DNA of 64,000 nt from CAZBSE01 sp964578625 (GTDB lineage: Bacteria > Actinomycetota > Humimicrobiia > Humimicrobiales > Humimicrobiaceae): the NCBI GenBank assembly GCA_964578625.1, contig CAZODQ010000003.1, positions 36,016 through 100,015 of the forward strand. Direction: 5' to 3'. Below are positions 52,572 to 61,643 of the stretch, one piece after another. The notes under the pieces were generated by a model. It did not search any database. It was not told the origin of the DNA and saw only the letters and a list, made by a program, of their open reading frames with translations. Both the position numbers and the translations under genes were made by a program. Each line of letters opens with the position of its first letter. Position 1 is the stretch's first letter.

Positions 52572-54052
52572 TTTTTCCGGTCAGCCCACTCTTTAACCAC
52601 TTTTCGGTCACTAAATATTTTTTTATAATGTTCGAACTCCTGATAGTTTTCATGACCTTTCCCTGCTATGAGGACTACATCATCCTTTTCAGCCATATTA
52701 AGAGCCTTAAATATTGCTTCTTTTCTGTCAGTTTCTCTGATATATTCCTTACTGCCAGACTTGATAAGTCCCTTTTCGATCATATCTATTATAGATTCAG
52801 GCGTTTCGTTTCTTGGATTATCAGAGGTTATCACAGTAAAATCTGCCAGCTGTCCTGTAATACGGCCCATTACTTCTCTTTTACCTTTATCACGGTTTCC
52901 GCCGCATCCAAAAACTGATATAATTTTTCCCCCCGATTTTACTATCTCCTTTATAGTTCTCAACACATTCTCCAGCCCGTCAGGGGTATGAGCATAATCT
53001 ACCACTACTGTAAACTCTCCCCCGGTATCCACTTTTTCAAACCTGCCTTCCACTCCCTGTACAGATCTTACTCCTTCTTTTATGGAGCGAATACCGAGAC
53101 CCATATCGAGGCATATACCAACAGCTGCCAGGATATTATATATATTAAAACATCCGCATAACATAGAAGATATTTTCATATTTCTACCGCCAGATGTGTT
53201 TATATTCATTTCAATTCCTGAGACTGATTTTTTTATATTGCTTGCCCGGATATCTGCCTGTTCAGATTCAAGCGAATATGAAATTTTTTTTAAATCAGTT
53301 GATTTAAAAATTTTTTTCCCATAGCTGTCATCTATGTTAATGACTGCCTTCCTGCCTCCGTATATTTTTCTGTATTTCCCCTGGAACAATTTATTTTTTA
53401 CTTCAAAATAACCGGCCATATTTTTATGATAGTCCAGGTGGTCCTGGGAGAGATTTGTAAATACGAAATAATCGAAATCCAGATAATCAACTCTGTGCAA
53501 ATCTATGGAATGTGAAGATACTTCCATACAGGCAGCACCTATTTTGCTCTGCCTGCTGTCTGAAAAGAATTTATTTAAATCAAGGGACTCAGGAGTTGTA
53601 CAGTCGAAAAAAACCCTTTTTGTATCCAAGAAGGATTCAACTGTAGTAATAAGCGAAGTCTTTATTCCTGCACTTCTTAAAACAGAATCAATAAGATAGC
53701 ATGTCGTTGTCTTTCCATTAGTCCCTGTAATGCCAATCAACTTGAAATATTTACTGGGATTCTGATAAAAGTTTCTGCACAAAATCGGCAGAATCTCCCT
53801 GGTATTTTCAACCATTACCCTGGTTATATTAGAAGGAAGCTTTACCTCCTCCTGTGTCACTACCGCAATAGAGCCATTAGAAACTGCTTCTCCTGCAAAA
53901 CAGTGCCCTTTATACTTAAATCCCTCGATAGCCGCAAACAGGCTGCCGCTTTGTGCTTTTTTAGAATATGTAGAGAGACTTTTAATATCTATGTCAGTGC
54001 TTCCGTCAATTCTTCTATAATCTATATCTTTTAATAATTCAGCTAAATTCAT
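52568..54052 (-). CDS. murE: UDP-MurNAc-tripeptide synthetase, meso-diaminopimelate type
   Basis: Adds the third stem-peptide residue, 494 residues. It has GITGTNGKTTTCYLI, TTPESLDLNKFF, MEVSSHSIDLHRV, and NLSQDHLDYH with the following carbamylated-Lys region. The C-terminal specificity motif is DNPR in TSDNPRNETPE, the signature of diaminopimelate enzymes; lysine-adding MurE has another residue in place of Arg. This predicts a DAP-containing wall. Confidence 0.96.
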   Translation of the reverse strand: MNLAELLKDIDYRRIDGSTDIDIKSLSTYSKKAQSGSLFAAIEGFKYKGHCFAGEAVSNGSIAVVTQEEVKLPSNITRVMVENTREILPILCRNFYQNPSKYFKLIGITGTNGKTTTCYLIDSVLRSAGIKTSLITTVESFLDTKRVFFDCTTPESLDLNKFFSDSRQSKIGAACMEVSSHSIDLHRVDYLDFDYFVFTNLSQDHLDYHKNMAGYFEVKNKLFQGKYRKIYGGRKAVINIDDSYGKKIFKSTDLKKISYSLESEQADIRASNIKKSVSGIEMNINTSGGRNMKISSMLCGCFNIYNILAAVGICLDMGLGIRSIKEGVRSVQGVEGRFEKVDTGGEFTVVVDYAHTPDGLENVLRTIKEIVKSGGKIISVFGCGGNRDKGKREVMGRITGQLADFTVITSDNPRNETPESIIDMIEKGLIKSGSKEYIRETDRKEAIFKALNMAEKDDVVLIAGKGHENYQEFEHYKKIFSDRKVVKEWADRKK

Positions 54053-54057
54053 CTTAA

Positions 54058-55761
54058 TTATAATATCCTTAATCTTTTTAAAGAAAATTCCATTATTTCT
54101 TTGAAAACAGGAGCTGCAACAGTACCGCCCCAGATTGTATTTTCTCCGCCCTGCGGCTCATCCACAACTATAAGTATTGCGATTTCCGGATCTTCATATG
54201 GTGCAAAACCAATAAAAGATGTTATACTTCGACCTTCATCATAGCCTATTCCATTTTTATTAGCCTTCTCAGCAGTGCCAGTTTTTCCGCAGACTTTTAC
54301 ATCCTCTATCTGAGCTTTTGTTCCTGTCCCTTCTTCCACTACAGAAAGCATCATATCCTTCATTATACTTGCTGTTTCAGAACTTATTATCCTGTTTCCT
54401 TTATCCATCTTTACATCACCATCTTCTTCATTTTCCGATAATTTTATTTCCTTTACAATAGAGGGGTCGACTAAATAACCTCCATTGGCAATAGCACAGG
54501 CTGCACGCAGTAATTGAAGCGGAGTCACCGAGATGTTCTGACCTATGGCCAGCGCACCTATCGTTGATGCAGGCCAGGTCTTATAATCATAAAAAATCCC
54601 CTTCTCTTCCCCCGGCAATTCTATTCCTGTAAGCTCTCCAAATCCAAAATTTTTTATGCTATTCCAGAACATCTCTTCACCCATACTCAAAGCAATAGTT
54701 ACTGCTCCTACGTTACTTGAATATTTGATTATTTCTCCAGTGGTATATCTTATATTATAAGTCCTGAATATTTCCTTAATGACCCTGTCACCAACCTTTA
54801 TCGAAGGCGGCAGGTCAAACGCCCAATCCTTCCCTATTGTATTATTCTCTAATGCCGATGAAACATTGATTATCTTAAAAGTAGACCCGGGTTCATAAGT
54901 ATAAGAAATACCCAATGTCTTATATAATTCTTCATCAACCTCCTGGTAATCGTTTAAATCAAAGCCGGGGTAATTTGCCATTGAATAGATTTCTCCATTT
55001 TTAGGATTCATTACTACTGCAATTGCTCTAAGTGCGTTATATTCCGTTACTATTTCCTCCAGTTTTTTCTGTACCATATATTGAATCTGTGAATCAATAG
55101 TAAGTACCACGTCCTTACCGTTAACAGGTTCTATATAGGTATTGTTCTCTCCAGGAATTATATTTCCAAAAACATCTTTCTCTGCAATAGCTTTTCCATC
55201 AATCCCCCTGAGGATTTTTTCATATTGAAGCTCAATCCCGGAAAGACCGTTATTATCCATTCCTGTAAACCCGATTATCGAAGCTGCTATATCGTTTTGA
55301 GGATAATATCTCCTGGCTTCATCCTGAAAATATATACCGGGCAGGTTATATTCCATAATTTCTTCAGCTTTTTCCAAAGAGACCTTTCTTTCTATATATA
55401 CAAACCCAGATTCTTTATTATCTAGCTTTTCCTTTACCTCCTCTTCATTTAGTCCTAGTATTTCCGCTAAAACTTTTGATTCATAATTTGAATCCGATAC
55501 AAATCTCGGATCCGCGTATATAGTCTTCTCAATCAGACTTGTCGCCAGTTCAATACCGTTCCTGTCCAGGATTTTACCTCTTTTAGAGCTAAGAACAAAT
55601 TCATCCGTATGTTGAAATTCCGCATAACTTTTAAATTTTGAGGCATTCAAATATTGAATTGAAACCAGTCTGTAGATTATCAACAAAAAGGTCACTAAAA
55701 ATAAAATAAACAGGAAATATATTCTTTTCCTGTTTACCTTGATATTATTCTTAACTCTCAT
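54058..55761 (-). CDS. ftsI: Septal class-B penicillin-binding protein (FtsI/PBP2x-like)
   Basis: D,D-transpeptidase of 567 residues. One N-terminal transmembrane helix (about 13-34) is followed by a PBP-dimer domain with SKRGKILDRNGIELA. The transpeptidase domain has STFK at 293-296 (nucleophile Ser293), SSN at 348-350 and KTG at 493-495, all intact. No PASTA repeats follow, unlike many Gram-positive homologues. Works with FtsW. Between ftsL and murE, six bases from the latter. Confidence 0.96.
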   Translation of the reverse strand: MRVKNNIKVNRKRIYFLFILFLVTFLLIIYRLVSIQYLNASKFKSYAEFQHTDEFVLSSKRGKILDRNGIELATSLIEKTIYADPRFVSDSNYESKVLAEILGLNEEEVKEKLDNKESGFVYIERKVSLEKAEEIMEYNLPGIYFQDEARRYYPQNDIAASIIGFTGMDNNGLSGIELQYEKILRGIDGKAIAEKDVFGNIIPGENNTYIEPVNGKDVVLTIDSQIQYMVQKKLEEIVTEYNALRAIAVVMNPKNGEIYSMANYPGFDLNDYQEVDEELYKTLGISYTYEPGSTFKIINVSSALENNTIGKDWAFDLPPSIKVGDRVIKEIFRTYNIRYTTGEIIKYSSNVGAVTIALSMGEEMFWNSIKNFGFGELTGIELPGEEKGIFYDYKTWPASTIGALAIGQNISVTPLQLLRAACAIANGGYLVDPSIVKEIKLSENEEDGDVKMDKGNRIISSETASIMKDMMLSVVEEGTGTKAQIEDVKVCGKTGTAEKANKNGIGYDEGRSITSFIGFAPYEDPEIAILIVVDEPQGGENTIWGGTVAAPVFKEIMEFSLKRLRIL

Positions 55762-55780
55762 TTTTTAAATTACATAATAA

Positions 55781-56320
55781 TTAGGGAATAAAAAATGTCA
55801 ACACACTTTCCGATACTACCAGTACTATATCCTGAACATAATAAATAGTTCCTAAAAAACTGTCGTAATTCCTAACTGCAGTAGTATCTGTATCATTTGA
55901 TATATAATCATATATTTTTTCATTATTTTTCAAACCGCTGTCTGAAATCTTGACTATCTGAAAATCACCGGACATATTCATATTTAAATCATTTTTTGCG
56001 ACCTCTATAATCCTGGATGGTGATCTTAACTCTGAGATTTTCAGCAGTAGGCGATCGTTTCTTTCTTCTTCTAAGGATATCATCTCATTGATCTTATATA
56101 CACTTCTATCGTAATTAACATTCTGTATCTTAAGTCCTATATTTAATAAAATACCCAAACAGGTGAAAATTATGGCCACAATAATTATATAAAACAATCC
56201 CCTATTGCTGTATATTATATTCTCCTGAGCTCTTCCGTCATCATTTTCCTTTACCAGATACAGAAGAGGATAAGGTTTTCTTCTATAATTTTCTCTTTTC
56301 TCTGCTAATCCTATATTCAT
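55781..56320 (-). CDS. ftsL: FtsL-like septum protein
   Basis: Bitopic divisome protein identified mainly by position between rsmH and ftsI. Of its 179 residues, the first 43 are cytosolic and charged. A transmembrane helix follows (about 43-65) and then a short coiled coil (VYKINEMISLEEERNDRLLLKISELRSPSRIIEVAKNDLNM) typical of FtsL. The protein is longer than usual because of a C-terminal extension ending in a second hydrophobic stretch (YYVQDIVLVVSESVLTFFI). Sequence conservation in this family is weak, so the call rests on layout and context. Confidence 0.8.
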   Translation of the reverse strand: MNIGLAEKRENYRRKPYPLLYLVKENDDGRAQENIIYSNRGLFYIIIVAIIFTCLGILLNIGLKIQNVNYDRSVYKINEMISLEEERNDRLLLKISELRSPSRIIEVAKNDLNMNMSGDFQIVKISDSGLKNNEKIYDYISNDTDTTAVRNYDSFLGTIYYVQDIVLVVSESVLTFFIP

Positions 56321-56363
56321 ATCAAACTAAAAGTAAATAAAAATGTTTTAAATAAAATATGAC

Positions 56364-57305
56364 TTATAATTTTTCTAAAGCCCTTAACCTTGCATTCCTT
56401 GAACGTGGATTTCTATTAATCTCTTCCAGGCCCGCTTTCACCACTCTTCTTGTAATAATCTCGGCTTTTCTTTCCCTGCCGCAACTGCACACAGGCAGTC
56501 CTGGAGGACAGGTACAAATGCCTTCAAATTCTAAAAAAATTCTTTTTACCAACCTGTCCTCCAGCGAGTGATAAGATATTACCACCATCCTCCCTTTACT
56601 CTTTAACATTTTGAAACCATCTCTTATCGCTTTTCTTAGATTGTCTAATTCTTTGTTTACTTCCATCCTGATCGCCTGAAAAACTCTTTTAGTCGGATTA
56701 CCTTTCCTGTAATATTTAAACTTTTTTGGTATTGAATCTTTAATAATCTCTACCAGTTCACCCGTAGTCTTTATATCCCCGGTCCTTCTGCTGGCAATAA
56801 TATTTTTAGCAATTAATTTAGCCCACCTTTCTTCTCCATATTTTTGAAAAATCTCCGTAAGCCTATCTTCAGAGTACTCATTTACTACATTAAATGCCTT
56901 TAGACTTCCATTTCCAAATCTCATATCCAGTTCTTCATCCCTAAGGTAACTAAACCCCCTTTTAGATTTTTCAATCAGAAAAGAGGATAATCCCAGATCC
57001 AGCAACATTCCATCTATACTTGTTACATTTAATTTTTTCAAAATTTTCATAATATTTGCAAAGTTATCGTTTATTAAAACTACATTTTTTAAAAACTTCT
57101 CAAGGCGGGTGGAGGCGGTGCTTAAAGTCTGGCTATGAAGATCTACTCCAATTACTTTGCCTGTGGGGGCAATGGCTTTAATTATTTCTACAGTATGACC
57201 AGCACCGCCAAGCGTACCATCAAATATAACATCACCCTTTTTTAAATCCAGATAAAATAAAACTTCTTTTAAAAGAACAGGTACATGAATTTCTTTAAAA
57301 TTCAT
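56364..57305 (-). CDS. rsmH: 16S rRNA m4C1402 methyltransferase
   Basis: SAM-dependent RsmH (MraW), 313 residues. HVPVLLKEVLFYLDLKKGDVIFDGTLGGAGHT is the family start; LDLGLSSFLIEKSKRGFSY, RRTGDIKTT, NPTKRVFQAIRMEVNKEL and ISYHSLEDRLVKRIF follow. A CxCPPGLPVCxCG cysteine cluster lies near the C-terminus, as in many homologues. Second gene of the division cluster. Confidence 0.97.
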   Translation of the reverse strand: MNFKEIHVPVLLKEVLFYLDLKKGDVIFDGTLGGAGHTVEIIKAIAPTGKVIGVDLHSQTLSTASTRLEKFLKNVVLINDNFANIMKILKKLNVTSIDGMLLDLGLSSFLIEKSKRGFSYLRDEELDMRFGNGSLKAFNVVNEYSEDRLTEIFQKYGEERWAKLIAKNIIASRRTGDIKTTGELVEIIKDSIPKKFKYYRKGNPTKRVFQAIRMEVNKELDNLRKAIRDGFKMLKSKGRMVVISYHSLEDRLVKRIFLEFEGICTCPPGLPVCSCGRERKAEIITRRVVKAGLEEINRNPRSRNARLRALEKL

Positions 57306-57318
57306 TTATGATACTCTT

Positions 57319-57750
57319 TTACAAATCCAACTGTTCAATTGCTTTTTCATCCTTAAATTTGAAATCGATTTTTTCGTAATACTTCAACCATGCTTCTTTA
57401 TCCCATATCTCGGCCCTGTCTGGTTGGCCTACTATGACAATATCTTTCTTAATCCCTGCATATTCTATTAATTCTGGTGGTATTCTAGTCCTTCCTTGTT
57501 GGTCCAAGGACTCCTCACTTGCAGAAGATGAAAACCATCTGGAAAATTCCAGGGTATTGATTTCAGATACTTTTTTGGATTTTATTTTCTCTTCCATATT
57601 TTTCCATCCTTCTTTGGAAAACATAAAAAGGCATCTTCCACCAAACCCCTGTGATAAAATTACACCCTTTACCAAATCTTCCCTAAACTTGACGGGAATA
57701 AAAATCCTTCCCTTGCTGTCGATTGTCCTAAAATGTTTACCAACAAACAT
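57319..57750 (-). CDS. mraZ: Division-cluster transcriptional regulator MraZ
   Basis: AbrB-fold DNA-binding regulator of 143 residues with two MraZ domains: FVGKHFRTIDSKGRIFIPVKFRE, and SASEESLDQQGRTRIPPELIEYAGI. MraZ represses or activates the division operon by binding direct repeats upstream of its own gene, and such repeats are visible here at 57796-57820. First gene of the cluster. Confidence 0.97.
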   Translation of the reverse strand: MFVGKHFRTIDSKGRIFIPVKFREDLVKGVILSQGFGGRCLFMFSKEGWKNMEEKIKSKKVSEINTLEFSRWFSSSASEESLDQQGRTRIPPELIEYAGIKKDIVIVGQPDRAEIWDKEAWLKYYEKIDFKFKDEKAIEQLDL

Positions 57751-57795
57751 AGAAACCCCATTTTTAAATATCAGTGGGAATACACATCATTATCT

Positions 57796-57820
57796 CTCCA
57801 TTTCTCCCCACATCACAACA
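57796..57820 (-). promoter_or_regulatory. MraZ-binding direct repeats (operator)
   Basis: On the minus strand TGGGG (57810-57806) and TGGAG (57800-57796) are spaced by exactly five bases, with a weaker TGTTG (57820-57816) one step further up. This matches the known TGGG-N5 periodic repeats bound by MraZ. They sit immediately downstream of the predicted start site, consistent with repression. Confidence 0.6.
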
Positions 57821-57822
57821 AT

Positions 57823-57851
57823 AAGATACCACAACATTATTAATTTGTAAA
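57823..57851 (-). promoter_or_regulatory. mraZ (division cluster) promoter
   Basis: TTTACA (57851-57846), a 17-base spacer and TATCTT (57828-57823) on the minus strand. The expected start near 57816 abuts the MraZ repeats. Confidence 0.6.
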
Positions 57852-57852
57852 C

Positions 57853-57916
57853 TATTTATTTAAAAGAAGATATGAAGATAAATATGATTATTTAATTTAT
57901 TATTTATTTAAAAGAA
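57853..57916. repeat. 16-bp direct repeat upstream of the mraZ promoter
   Basis: TATTTATTTAAAAGAA occurs exactly at 57853-57868 and again at 57901-57916, 48 bp apart. The rest of the spacer to xseB is AT-rich with nothing else I can name. The repeat could be an upstream activator site or chance in AT-rich DNA. Confidence 0.4.
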
Positions 57917-58038
57917 TATATAACTATATGTAGCTGCTTTTAATATATCTGATTTATTATCATACTATATATAGTTTCAATAAAAATGTCATAATTATGC
58001 TTTGTAGACCGGCAAATGACCTGAAATAAGGCTGTATA

Positions 58039-58272
58039 TTATTTTTCCAGCTTCAGTTCACCCGCAATTAATTTTCCGTCTTTAGACCTTGTCAGCTTCT
58101 CTATCTTACCCTCTGCTTCATTTAACATTTTAAGACAATTAGAAGAAAGTTTGATACCCATCTCAAATTTTTTCATGGATTCTTCCAGGGATATATTTTC
58201 ATTTTCAAGTTCCCTTACGATTTCTTCCAATTTCTCAATTGACTGTTCGAAACTCATTTTTTCAATTTTCAC
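58039..58272 (-). CDS. xseB: Exodeoxyribonuclease VII small subunit
   Basis: Helical subunit of 77 residues with the whole family pattern FEQSIEKLEEIVRELENENISLEESMKKFEMGIKLS and CLKMLNEAEGKIEKL. It overlaps the end of xseA by 11 bases, so the two subunits are translationally coupled. Confidence 0.95.
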   Translation of the reverse strand: MKIEKMSFEQSIEKLEEIVRELENENISLEESMKKFEMGIKLSSNCLKMLNEAEGKIEKLTRSKDGKLIAGELKLEK

Positions 58273-59644
58273 TTTTAAGTCCTAAATCTAATTTTTTATA
58301 AATTTTATCAAATATTTTTGCTTTTAGTACTCCATCCTTAAGCATTATCCTTACCTTTTGGTTGACCTTGATTTCATCTATACCTTTAATATTTTTGTCA
58401 ACCTTCTCTTTATATATTAAGGCAAAACCCCGATACAGTACAACAACCGGATTTCTATCCTTTAATTTTTTCAATATCAGCTTTAATTCATTTTTTTTAG
58501 ATCCAAAATAATTCTTAATAATTGAAATCATCCTGATATTTACATTTTCAATTTTCACTTTAAAGGTATAAATCTTCCTTAGTATATCTTTCTCATCTAC
58601 CTGCAGGTAATATTCCGATACTGATCCTGCTTTAACTTTGATAATTTTTCTTACATATTCTATCAATCTGATTTTAGCTTCACCGGCAGCCTGGCTAAAC
58701 CTGTCCAATATAACTCCGGACCTTATAAAGATTCTCCTATTGATTAAAAAACCAACCTCCCTTCTATATGTATTTATCTTTGAACTCAATAGATTTGTGA
58801 TCTTTTTACTGATTTCTTTTAGATTCTCTACTGTCTCTGCTTTATTCAATATTACTAACTCTCCCGCAACTGAAGGTGTGGCAGCACGCTTATCAGCCAC
58901 AAAATCCGATATTGTGTAATCTGTTTCATGTCCAACTGCTGAAATTACAGGTACTGTGCAATTATATATCCTATCTGCCAGCTTTTCTGTATTAAATGCC
59001 CATAAATCTTCCAGCGAACCGCCTCCTCTTGCTAGTATAATAACATCTACTCCGTATTCACTCAGATCGTCTATTGCACTGCATATTTCATCAGCAGAAG
59101 TAATGCCCTGAACATTAACATCTCTTAATACAAGGTGGAAATTTTCAAATCTCCTCTTCAGGACTGAAATTATATCCCTTATGACCGCACCGCCGATAGA
59201 AGTCGCTATTCCTATTCTCCCCGGAATAACAGGGATTTTTTTCTTATGTATACTGTCAAAATATCCTTTTTTTTCTAATTTTTCTTTTAGATGCTCAAAC
59301 GCCAAAATAAGAGAACCTTTTCCTACGGGTCTGGCATCCAGAGCTACTATCTGATATTCTCCTCTTTTTTCATAAACTGAAATGTAGCCATTGACTAAAA
59401 TATGCAGACCTTCTTCTATATCAAACAATAGGTCCCTATTATTATGATGGAACATCACTACCCTGATTTTGGATTTTTCATCCTTTAGATCAAAGTACAT
59501 ATGCTTTTTTTCGGGGAAATAAAAGTTGCTGACTTCTCCTTCCAGCCATATATCAGAATAATTGGATTCAAGACTTTTTCTTATATTTGAATTTAGTTCA
59601 CTGACGGTGTAGATCTTTGAATTTAAGCCTTTATGGTCTTCCAT
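58262..59644 (-). CDS. xseA: Exodeoxyribonuclease VII large subunit
   Basis: Single-strand nuclease subunit of 460 residues. N-terminal OB fold (VSELNSNIRKSLESNYSDIWLEGEVSNF), then the catalytic core with RIGIATSIGGAVIRDI, DVIILARGGGSLEDLWAFN, VISAVGHETDYTISDFVADKRAATPS, and a long C-terminal coiled coil that holds XseB. It follows the exported protein gene at 59.6 kb by eight bases. Confidence 0.96.
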   Translation of the reverse strand: MEDHKGLNSKIYTVSELNSNIRKSLESNYSDIWLEGEVSNFYFPEKKHMYFDLKDEKSKIRVVMFHHNNRDLLFDIEEGLHILVNGYISVYEKRGEYQIVALDARPVGKGSLILAFEHLKEKLEKKGYFDSIHKKKIPVIPGRIGIATSIGGAVIRDIISVLKRRFENFHLVLRDVNVQGITSADEICSAIDDLSEYGVDVIILARGGGSLEDLWAFNTEKLADRIYNCTVPVISAVGHETDYTISDFVADKRAATPSVAGELVILNKAETVENLKEISKKITNLLSSKINTYRREVGFLINRRIFIRSGVILDRFSQAAGEAKIRLIEYVRKIIKVKAGSVSEYYLQVDEKDILRKIYTFKVKIENVNIRMISIIKNYFGSKKNELKLILKKLKDRNPVVVLYRGFALIYKEKVDKNIKGIDEIKVNQKVRIMLKDGVLKAKIFDKIYKKLDLGLKSEN

Positions 59645-59652
59645 TTAGCTGT

Positions 59653-60204
59653 CTACTGCAGATTCCAGTAAATTATCATTATTTGTGTTCTGCCCTCTCC
59701 CAGACCCTTTATTAAGACATTTACGACCTTGTCTTTTTCCAAATTGGAGTATGTAAATTTAGAAACCTGGACACTTTTATTATCAGAATCAATAAATTCT
59801 TCTTCAATATTTTTCGAGCTTTCCTCGAATATCTCAGATCTTTTCCATATTGATTTGACTTTTATATCTTTATAGTAATTTTCCACATCTTTAAAATCTT
59901 CTGTTGTCTCTAATAATATGAAAAACAAATTCTCATCGGAATTCTCTTTATTATATACCTGATTTGCTTCTTTGATAGTAGAACCTTTGTAATCAAAAGT
60001 ACTAAGAACATCTAAAAAGTCTTCGTTTTCCATTAGTGTCTCGATTCTATTCTCCAGACCAACACTTTCCTCATCTGGAGTTTCAACAGCTTGAATCAAC
60101 CCTGTATCCCCGGTACCACTGAAAAGAAAACATGAAACAGAAACAAAAGATGTTAGTAAAAAACAAATAACTAGAAAAAAAATACAAATTTTCTTTATGC
60201 TCAT
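59653..60204 (-). CDS. Exported hypothetical protein
   Basis: Protein of 183 residues with an N-terminal signal helix (KKICIFFLVICFLLTSFVSV) ending near Cys25, an imperfect lipobox. The mature part is acidic, with a helical segment (GLENRIETLMENEDFLDVLSTFDYKG) and a beta-rich end that includes VNVLIKGLGEGRTQIMIIYWNL. I recognise no family. It lies eight bases upstream of xseA and 19 bases after the membrane protein gene, so it is probably co-transcribed with both. Confidence 0.75.
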   Translation of the reverse strand: MSIKKICIFFLVICFLLTSFVSVSCFLFSGTGDTGLIQAVETPDEESVGLENRIETLMENEDFLDVLSTFDYKGSTIKEANQVYNKENSDENLFFILLETTEDFKDVENYYKDIKVKSIWKRSEIFEESSKNIEEEFIDSDNKSVQVSKFTYSNLEKDKVVNVLIKGLGEGRTQIMIIYWNLQ

Positions 60205-60223
60205 ATTTAAACCTATTTTAAAA

Positions 60224-60694
60224 TTACAAGTTTAATAAAAAAATAAAAACTTTCACTATTATATATGAACAAAAAATTATCTCCAGGGGAATCATAATAT
60301 AATTCAAAACATTCTCATAACCCTGGGTTCTCTTCACCAGATACCCTAAAGGCTTACTGATAAAATCCCTAATCTCTGGTAAAAATTTTATCATAGAATG
60401 TAAAGTATAGCCAACAAGTATGGCACTTCCGATTGTCACTATCAAATTATTAAAAACATAATTGCTATAAACAAAATAACCTATTTCTATAAGATTTAAC
60501 GCCATTATTATAGCCAGTGGGAGCAGCATCAACAATAAGGATGCGGGCGGAATGTCTTTTATCATCACTTTTATCTTTTCCGCCTTCTTTAAATTTTTCA
60601 TCTTGATAGAGCCTGTGCTGGTCTTTATCATAAATCTTAAGTTGTATACATGCAGCCATATTAATACTATAGATATGAACAGTAATATAATCAT
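60224..60694 (-). CDS. Hypothetical membrane protein, four predicted helices
   Basis: Protein of 156 residues with hydrophobic segments near 1-18, 52-74, 84-104 and 133-155, and a basic loop (TSTGSIKMKNLKKAEKIKVMIKD) after the first. No conserved motif recognised. First gene of a probable operon with the exported protein gene and xseAB. An alternative frame over the same DNA (60465-60704) is rejected because it lacks a coherent hydrophobic pattern. Confidence 0.7.
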   Translation of the reverse strand: MIILLFISIVLIWLHVYNLRFMIKTSTGSIKMKNLKKAEKIKVMIKDIPPASLLLMLLPLAIIMALNLIEIGYFVYSNYVFNNLIVTIGSAILVGYTLHSMIKFLPEIRDFISKPLGYLVKRTQGYENVLNYIMIPLEIIFCSYIIVKVFIFLLNL

Positions 60695-60755
60695 GAATAA
60701 TCAATAATAAATTATAAAATAAATCAGGGGTCTATTACTTCTACTTTACCAATAT

Positions 60756-61067
60756 TTATTTAAGTTTTTTTTCTTCTTTATCCTTTAGGACATTGGCTTC
60801 TCTTTTGCCAGAAGACTGTATTTCAGACTTTTTACTGTCTTTCCAGTTATCTTTTGAAATACTGTTATTATTACAGGATTTTTTATGACTGGATCTGTAA
60901 TCTGTAGTGTAAAAACCAGATCCTTTTAAAATTATACCTACAGGAGAAAAGATTCTCTGAGCTTCAGAATCACAATAAATACATCTTATATTGCTATTTT
61001 CATCAGCTCTTTGAAAACTATCAAAAATTTTTCCACACTTTTTGCATTTATAACTATATATAGGCAT
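60756..61067 (-). CDS. FmdB-type zinc-ribbon protein
   Basis: Protein of 103 residues. The first 55 match the FmdB regulatory-protein zinc ribbon: MPIYSYKCKKCGKIFD, then RCIYCDSEAQRIFSPVG and GSGFYTTDY. The two CxxC pairs bind zinc. The C-terminal half is a low-complexity Ser/Lys/Glu tail. GGAGGGAG precedes the ATG. The function of such proteins is largely unknown; the original member was linked to formamidase/amide regulation. Confidence 0.88.
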   Translation of the reverse strand: MPIYSYKCKKCGKIFDSFQRADENSNIRCIYCDSEAQRIFSPVGIILKGSGFYTTDYRSSHKKSCNNNSISKDNWKDSKKSEIQSSGKREANVLKDKEEKKLK

Positions 61068-61212
61068 GTAATTTAAACTCCCTCCTATAAAACATTTAGA
61101 AAATATATATCAATTAAAAATTTTAGTCAAATAATTTAGCTAATTTATAGCCAAGGCTGAAAATAACTCTTATAATAACTTAAAACTGTTAAATCCTTTA
61201 TATGATAATCAG

Positions 61213-61641
61213 ATGAGTAAACGAAACATAATAATTATAGTCACCCTCACTATAATCCTGATAATAGCTGCAGTACTTATTATTTATACAAAGCCGGATA
61301 TTGAAAATATATATCTAAGCTCTGATAAAAACTCTGGTATTGATAAGCAAAAACAAAATAACAGTTATTACTTTAAAAAACTTGATACAAATATTTACCT
61401 GATAATAGTAGTCAGACACATCACCACTAAAAATGAAATAAAAGTACTTTGGGAAAAAATTAGAAATGATTCAAGTGAAATAATACAAAAAAATATTATT
61501 TATCCTGAAAAGAATGGCTCGGGTAAAATTATAGTTTCACTTATTAAAAAGAATGACATATATACCCCTGGTACCTATAATATAACAGTTTATTTAAACG
61601 GTGATATGAAAGTATCCGAAAAATTTTACATCTCGGAATAA
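61213..61641 (+). CDS. Hypothetical membrane-anchored protein
   Basis: The only plus-strand gene in the last 30 kb, 142 residues. A single N-terminal helix (IIIIVTLTIILIIAAVLIIY) anchors an extracellular domain, rich in beta strands, that ends GTYNITVYLNGDMKVSEKFYISE, resembling an Ig-like accessory fold. There is no Shine-Dalgarno sequence; TATAAT at 61171-61176 suggests a start near 61183 and a short leader. Convergent with the 2-phosphoglycerate kinase gene, two bases apart. Confidence 0.65.
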   Translation: MSKRNIIIIVTLTIILIIAAVLIIYTKPDIENIYLSSDKNSGIDKQKQNNSYYFKKLDTNIYLIIVVRHITTKNEIKVLWEKIRNDSSEIIQKNIIYPEKNGSGKIIVSLIKKNDIYTPGTYNITVYLNGDMKVSEKFYISE

Positions 61642-61643
61642 TC

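Noticed and set aside
60465..60704. Alternative 79-residue frame overlapping the four-helix membrane protein gene
   Set aside because: Same strand, different frame, charged and without any coherent domain; the membrane frame has regular hydrophobic helices.
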